Assembly (NCBI RefSeq): GCF_030711405.1
Contig: NZ_JAULSI010000013.1
Coordinates: forward strand, 36,815 to 100,814
Reading direction: 5' to 3'
DNA length: 64,000 nucleotides
Source of the DNA: Massilia brevitalea
Lineage (GTDB): Bacteria > Pseudomonadota > Gammaproteobacteria > Burkholderiales > Burkholderiaceae_D
Shown here one piece after another: positions 60,485 through 64,000 of this stretch (its first letter is position 1; the number at the start of each line of letters is the position of its first letter). The translations under genes were made by a program, and so were the position numbers. Below the pieces are notes generated by a model. The model was not told the origin of the DNA. It did no database searches and saw only the letters and a list, made by a program, of their open reading frames with translations.

Positions 60485-61665
60485 TGCTTGCGTCTCCCTC
60501 TTCCACCCGTCCGCTGATTCCCCTGGCACCAGTCTTGTCCGCCTCCTCGTTCCGGCGTGCGGCCAGCGCGCCTGCGCGCACGGTGCTCGATGCCGGCGCC
60601 CATCGCCTGGTGACCAGCGGCCGCGTGGCCATCGCCCTGGCCCTGCGCGAACTCGGCGTGCAAGCCGGCGACACGGTGCTGGTACCGGCCTATCACAGCC
60701 CCTCGATGATCCCGCCGGTGCTGTGGCGCGAAGCCACGCCCGTGTTCTACCGGGTCGGCCCGGATGCGCACGTCGACCTCGCCGACCTGGCGGCCAGGAT
60801 CGATGGGCGCACGCGCGCCGTGATGGTCACCCATTACTTCGGCTTCGCCCAGGACATGGCGCCGATCCGCGCCCTGTGCGACGCGTACGGCATCGCCCTG
60901 GTCGAGGACTGCGCCCACGCCTTCATCGGCGAACACGCCGGCCAGCCGCTGGGCAGCTGGGGCGACTACGCGATCGCCAGCAGCATGAAGTTCTTCCCCA
61001 TCTACGAAGGCGGCGCCCTGGTCTCGGCCAGGCGCAGCCTGGACAACGTACGGGTGCATTCGGCCGGCGCCGGCTTCGAGATGAAAGCCGCCCTGAATTC
61101 GCTGGAGCGCGGCTTTGCCTATGGCCGCCTGCCGGCCGTGCAGGCCGCCTTGTGGCTGCCGCTGCGCGCGAAAGGCGCCCTTTGGGGCCTGCTCAAGCGC
61201 GGCCGCAGGGCGCCGGCCAAGGCGCTGGCGCCGGATTCCTCGGACAGCAGTTTCAATTTCGATCCGCGCTGGCTCGACAAGCGCTCCTCCTGGTTCGCGC
61301 GCGGCATGCTGAAGCTGGCCGCGCCGGCGCGCATCCAGGCGCTGCGCCGCCGCCACTACCTGCGCCTGGACACGGCGCTGCGCGGCCTGCCCGGCATCCG
61401 CCCCCTGCATGCGCAGCTGCCCGACGGCGCCTGCCCCTGGGTCTTCCCGCTGCTGGCCGACGACCCGGAAGCCCTGTTCGCGCGCCTGAAGGCGCTCGGG
61501 GTGCCGCTGACGCGCTTCGGCCATCCGCTGTGGCAGGATGCCGATACGTGCCCGAACGCCGCCATGCTCGCGCGCCGGGTGCTGTCGCTGCCCTGCCACC
61601 AGGAGCTGCGCGAACAGGAAGTCGACTGGCTGGTCGACGCCGTGCGCAAGGCGGTGCTGGCATGA
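60484..61665 (+). CDS. DegT/DnrJ/EryC1-type PLP aminotransferase
   Basis: 393 residues. The N-terminal substrate loop LVTSGRVAIALALRELGVQA is typical of the sugar aminotransferase family; Asp142 in VEDCAHAF binds the PLP ring nitrogen, and Lys169 in SSMKFFPIYEGGALVS is the Schiff-base lysine. These enzymes aminate sugar nucleotides, and some accept other ketones. It is the first gene of the rightward FemAB-ACP-hydrolase operon, overlapping femAB by 4 bp. Confidence 0.88.
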   Translation: MLASPSSTRPLIPLAPVLSASSFRRAASAPARTVLDAGAHRLVTSGRVAIALALRELGVQAGDTVLVPAYHSPSMIPPVLWREATPVFYRVGPDAHVDLADLAARIDGRTRAVMVTHYFGFAQDMAPIRALCDAYGIALVEDCAHAFIGEHAGQPLGSWGDYAIASSMKFFPIYEGGALVSARRSLDNVRVHSAGAGFEMKAALNSLERGFAYGRLPAVQAALWLPLRAKGALWGLLKRGRRAPAKALAPDSSDSSFNFDPRWLDKRSSWFARGMLKLAAPARIQALRRRHYLRLDTALRGLPGIRPLHAQLPDGACPWVFPLLADDPEALFARLKALGVPLTRFGHPLWQDADTCPNAAMLARRVLSLPCHQELREQEVDWLVDAVRKAVLA

Positions 61666-62720
61666 GCTGGACCGTCTTCCCGGCACGCTCTTTTGCGCAG
61701 CATGCCGCCGACTGGGATCGGCTGCACGCGAGCGGCCCGGCCACTAGCCTGCTGGCGGCCGACTTCGTGGCGCCCCTGGTCGAGCAGTTCGGGCGCGAGC
61801 ACGACCTGCTGGCGGTCTGGCGCGAGGAGGAAACCATCGGTGCCATGACCGTCGTGCGCCAGACCCGGCGCGGCGCCTGGGCCACCCTGCAGCCGGCGCA
61901 GGCGCCGCTCGGCCTGTGGCTGCAGCGGCCCGGCCTGGATACGGAAAAGCTGGCGCGCAGCCTGCCCGGCGCCCTGCCCGGCTTCGCGCTGATCTTCGCC
62001 CTGACCCAGGTGGATCCCTTCCTGATGCCGCGCCCGGCCGACGGCCCCTGCACCCGCACCCTCGACTACATCGATACGGCGCGTGTGACGCTGGATGGCA
62101 GCTTCGACGATTACTGGGCCGAACGCGGCAAGAACCTGCGCGCCAACCTGAAGAAGCAACGTGCGCGCCTGGAACGCGAAGGCATCGCCACCCGCCTGCA
62201 CATCGACCGCGATCCGCAGGCGATGGCGCAGGCCGTGACGGATTACGGCCGCCTGGAGAGCTCGGGCTGGAAGGCCGGCCAGGGCACGGCGGTCCACGCC
62301 GGCAATGCCCAGGGCCGCTACTACCAGGCCATGCTGGAAGCGCTGGCCGGCCGCAACGCCGCCAGTGTTTACCGGTATTATTTCAACGAACAGCTGGTGG
62401 CGATGGACTTGTGCGTGGAAGACGCGGACAGCATCGTGGTCCTGAAGACCAGCTACGACGAGAGCGTACCGGGCAACTGGTCGCCGACGCTCTTGATGCG
62501 CGAGGAAGCCTGCCGCGCCCTGTTCGACGCCGGGCGCTTCGCGCGCCTGGAATTCTACGGGCGCGTGATGGAATGGCACCTGCGCTGGACGGACGAGGTA
62601 CGCACTATGTACCATGTGAACTATTACCGCTGGCCCGGATTGCGCCGCCTGCATACCATGCTGGAACAACAGGTGAACGCGCGCCGGCGCCCCGCAACCA
62701 CACCGACGACGAGCTTATGA
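61662..62720 (+). CDS. FemAB-like acyltransferase (GNAT fold) of the XrtA module
   Basis: 352 residues from ATG 61662. Two GNAT-like halves: N-terminal HDLLAVWREEETIGAMTVVR, and C-terminal RGKNLRANLKKQRARLEREG, LESSGWKAGQGTAVHAGN and YYQAMLEALAGRNAASVYRY. FemAB/XrtA-associated proteins transfer an amino or acyl group; tRNA or ACP may be the donor. It overlaps the next gene (ACP) by 4 bp, which supports an ACP-linked donor. Confidence 0.88.
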   Translation: MSWTVFPARSFAQHAADWDRLHASGPATSLLAADFVAPLVEQFGREHDLLAVWREEETIGAMTVVRQTRRGAWATLQPAQAPLGLWLQRPGLDTEKLARSLPGALPGFALIFALTQVDPFLMPRPADGPCTRTLDYIDTARVTLDGSFDDYWAERGKNLRANLKKQRARLEREGIATRLHIDRDPQAMAQAVTDYGRLESSGWKAGQGTAVHAGNAQGRYYQAMLEALAGRNAASVYRYYFNEQLVAMDLCVEDADSIVVLKTSYDESVPGNWSPTLLMREEACRALFDAGRFARLEFYGRVMEWHLRWTDEVRTMYHVNYYRWPGLRRLHTMLEQQVNARRRPATTPTTSL

Positions 62721-62965
62721 AGTACCTTGAAGAAGTCAAAACCCTCCTGATCGACGTGCTCAATCTCGGCCCTGCCGGCCAGTCGCTCGGCGCCGATTCG
62801 CCGCTGCTGGGCAGCCTGCCCGAGCTCGACTCGATGGCCGTGGTCACCCTGATCGGCGCCCTCGACGAGCATTTCGGCATCGCCATCGACGACGACGACA
62901 TCAGCGCCAGCACCTTTGCCACGCTCGGCAGCCTGGCGCAGTTCGTCGAAGAACGCGCAGCGTAA
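62717..62965 (+). CDS. Acyl carrier protein of the XrtA module
   Basis: 82 residues, acidic and four-helix in layout. Ser39 in ELDSMAVVTLIGALDEHFGI is the phosphopantetheine site. The DSM motif takes the place of DSL as in exosortase-associated ACPs. It overlaps femAB by 4 bp and is followed without gap by hydrolase 2. It may carry the acid activated by the divergent acyl-CoA ligase and could also supply acyl chains to the FeeM-type synthase (inference). Confidence 0.92.
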   Translation: MKYLEEVKTLLIDVLNLGPAGQSLGADSPLLGSLPELDSMAVVTLIGALDEHFGIAIDDDDISASTFATLGSLAQFVEERAA

Positions 62966-63799
62966 ATGGCTGCGCCCGGCCACGCGCCCGCCGACGCCTT
63001 TTTCCTCGACACGGCGGACGGCCCGCGCTTTTGCCTCTACCACGCGCCCGTGGGCGACTGCCGCGGCGCGCTGGTCTACATCCACCCGTTCGCCGAGGAG
63101 ATGAACCGTTCGCGGCGCATGGCCGCGCTGCAGGCGCGCGCCCTGGCCGCGCAAGGCATCGGCGTGCTGCTGCTGGACCTGCACGGCTGCGGCGACAGCG
63201 GCGGCGACTTCGGCGACGCCTCCTGGGATGGCTGGCTGCGCGACATCGCGGCCGCGCGCGCCTGGATTGAAGAAAAAACCGGCTGCACGGCCGGCCTGTG
63301 GGGCCTGCGCCTGGGCGCCCTGCTCGCGGTCTGCCACGCCCAGCGCGCCGCCGTGCCGCCGGCGCGGCTGCTGCTGTGGCAACCGGTGACCATCGGCTCG
63401 GGCTACCTGAACCAGTTCCTGCGCCTGAAGCTGGCGGGCGAACTGCTGGCTGGCGGCAGCGACAGCGGCGGCACCGACGCCCTGCGCGAAGCCCTGAAGG
63501 CCGGCGAGTCGCTGGACATCGCCGGCTATGCGCTGGCGCCCGCGCTGGCCGACGGCATCGACGGCGCTGACGCGCGCGCCCTGGCGCCGCGCTGTCCGAT
63601 CGACTGGTGCGAAGTCGTGGCCGCGCCCGAGCGCCCGCTGCCGCCGGCGGCCGCGCGCGTGGTCGACACCTGGCGCCTGCAGGGCAGCCGCGTCAAGGTG
63701 CACCTGGCCGCCGGCCCGCAGTTCTGGGCCGCGCCCGAGACCGTCGATTGTCCTAACCTGATCGCGGCCAGCAGCGCCGCCCTGAGAGCGTGCGAATAA
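62966..63799 (+). CDS. Exosortase A-associated hydrolase 2 (alpha/beta fold)
   Basis: 277 residues. Alpha/beta-hydrolase core: LVYIHPFAEEMNRSRRM, LLLDLHGCGDSGGDFGDASW, and a nucleophile-elbow position read as GLRLG (Arg115) instead of GxSxG. The C-terminal half also lacks the usual His. The fold is retained but the catalytic Ser is absent, so its chemistry is uncertain. The stop codon lies inside the end of an interspersed repeat. It is followed by hydrolase 1. Confidence 0.82.
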   Translation: MAAPGHAPADAFFLDTADGPRFCLYHAPVGDCRGALVYIHPFAEEMNRSRRMAALQARALAAQGIGVLLLDLHGCGDSGGDFGDASWDGWLRDIAAARAWIEEKTGCTAGLWGLRLGALLAVCHAQRAAVPPARLLLWQPVTIGSGYLNQFLRLKLAGELLAGGSDSGGTDALREALKAGESLDIAGYALAPALADGIDGADARALAPRCPIDWCEVVAAPERPLPPAAARVVDTWRLQGSRVKVHLAAGPQFWAAPETVDCPNLIAASSAALRACE

Positions 63800-63882
63800 A
63801 TCGCCATGGCTGCGTTGCCTCGTCTCGCCGTACGCTCGTACTGTCTTCGACTCGGCGCCTTGCCCTGACGATTTATTCACAC
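63790..63882 (-). repeat. Interspersed repeat, copy A, with terminal inverted repeats
   Basis: 93 bp. Ends GTGCGAATAAATCGCCATGG (63790-63809) and, on the other strand, GTGTGAATAAATCGTCAGGG (63863-63882), matching at 17 of 20. The interior contains GAAGACAGTACGAGCGTA on the minus strand, shared with copy B at 50848-50921. It fills the gap between two XrtA-module genes and contributes the stop codon of hydrolase 2. Confidence 0.85.
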
Positions 63883-63895
63883 GCCCTGAGCCACC

Positions 63896-64000
63896 ATGAC
63901 GATGCCTGAAGAACGCGCCCTTTCCTTCGCCTGCGGCGACGCCTGGCTGTACGGCATTGTCAGCCTGCCCGCCCCGGCAAGCACGGCGCCTGCGCGCGGC
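63896..64000 (+). CDS. Exosortase A-associated hydrolase 1 (partial, N-terminus)
   Basis: Only the first 35 residues are in the window, starting MTMPEERALSFACGDAWLYG and then IVSLP. The start resembles hydrolase 1 of exosortase A loci, which normally follows hydrolase 2. The ATG lies at the far end of the interspersed repeat, with no clear Shine-Dalgarno. Confidence 0.65.
   Translation, partial: MTMPEERALSFACGDAWLYGIVSLPAPASTAPARG

Noticed and set aside
1..64000. CRISPR arrays, tRNA or rRNA genes, intact insertion sequences, prophage genes
   Set aside because: Looked for on reading; no regularly spaced repeats, no tRNA or rRNA sequence, no intact transposase and no phage gene were seen. Only the IS607 remnant was found.

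Overview
The window is GC-rich DNA from a betaproteobacterium. Its gene families (Tad pilus locus, fused isobutyryl-CoA mutase, exosortase A/PEP-CTERM locus, HPr-rel-A genes) fit a Massilia/Duganella/Janthinobacterium-like member of Oxalobacteraceae. This placement is inferred from gene content only; there is no rRNA or tRNA in the window.

Layout. (1) 1-8.3 kb, minus strand: a tight-adherence (Tad/Flp) pilus operon read from flp (8286) leftwards through prepilin peptidase, an AAA ATPase, CpaB, the RcpA secretin, a small lipoprotein, TadZ, TadA and a TadB cut by the window edge. A strong terminator sits directly after flp. (2) 8.6-10.9 kb: a diguanylate cyclase and an HD-GYP phosphodiesterase, convergent and overlapping by 4 bp. 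(3) 11.1-16.0 kb: icmF with a 20-bp palindrome upstream, an FAD monooxygenase and a small conserved protein. (4) 16.2-22.0 kb: the PEP-CTERM TPR lipoprotein PrsT, then an N-acyl amino acid synthase (FeeM type), a ThiF/E1-like protein and a nitroreductase, behind a highly structured leader. (5) 22.1-27.1 kb, minus strand: one PEP-CTERM substrate protein and an HPr-rel-A operon (TAT-like protein, PqqD-like protein, HprK-related kinase A, nucleotidyltransferase, GAF protein). The PEP-CTERM gene and the HPr-rel-A operon each have an almost identical sigma-54 promoter. (6) 27.2-49.1 kb: the main exosortase A exopolysaccharide locus: export lipoprotein, serine protease, chain-length protein, tyrosine kinase, outer-membrane protein, ATPase, deacetylases, glycosyltransferases, XrtA fused to EpsI, amidotransferase, O-ligase and flippase. 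(7) 49.1-55.0 kb: an accessory stretch, partly of visibly lower GC, with a second flippase in reverse orientation, an acyltransferase, a glycosyltransferase and a decayed IS607-type element. (8) 55.0-64.0 kb: a second XrtA module: deacetylase, unknown protein, PLP decarboxylase and acyl-CoA ligase leftwards; aminotransferase, FemAB protein, acyl carrier protein and two hydrolases rightwards.

Together the genes describe a surface-lifestyle region: adhesive pili, c-di-GMP turnover, secreted polysaccharide, and sorting of PEP-CTERM proteins by exosortase A. The least understood parts, and the best candidates for undescribed biochemistry, are the FeeM-ThiF-nitroreductase operon and the HPr-rel-A operon. 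The second resembles a peptide-phosphorylation and nucleotidyl-transfer kit of the sort found beside some RiPPs. A 75-93 bp interspersed repeat occurs twice (about 50.85 kb and 63.8 kb) in opposite orientations.
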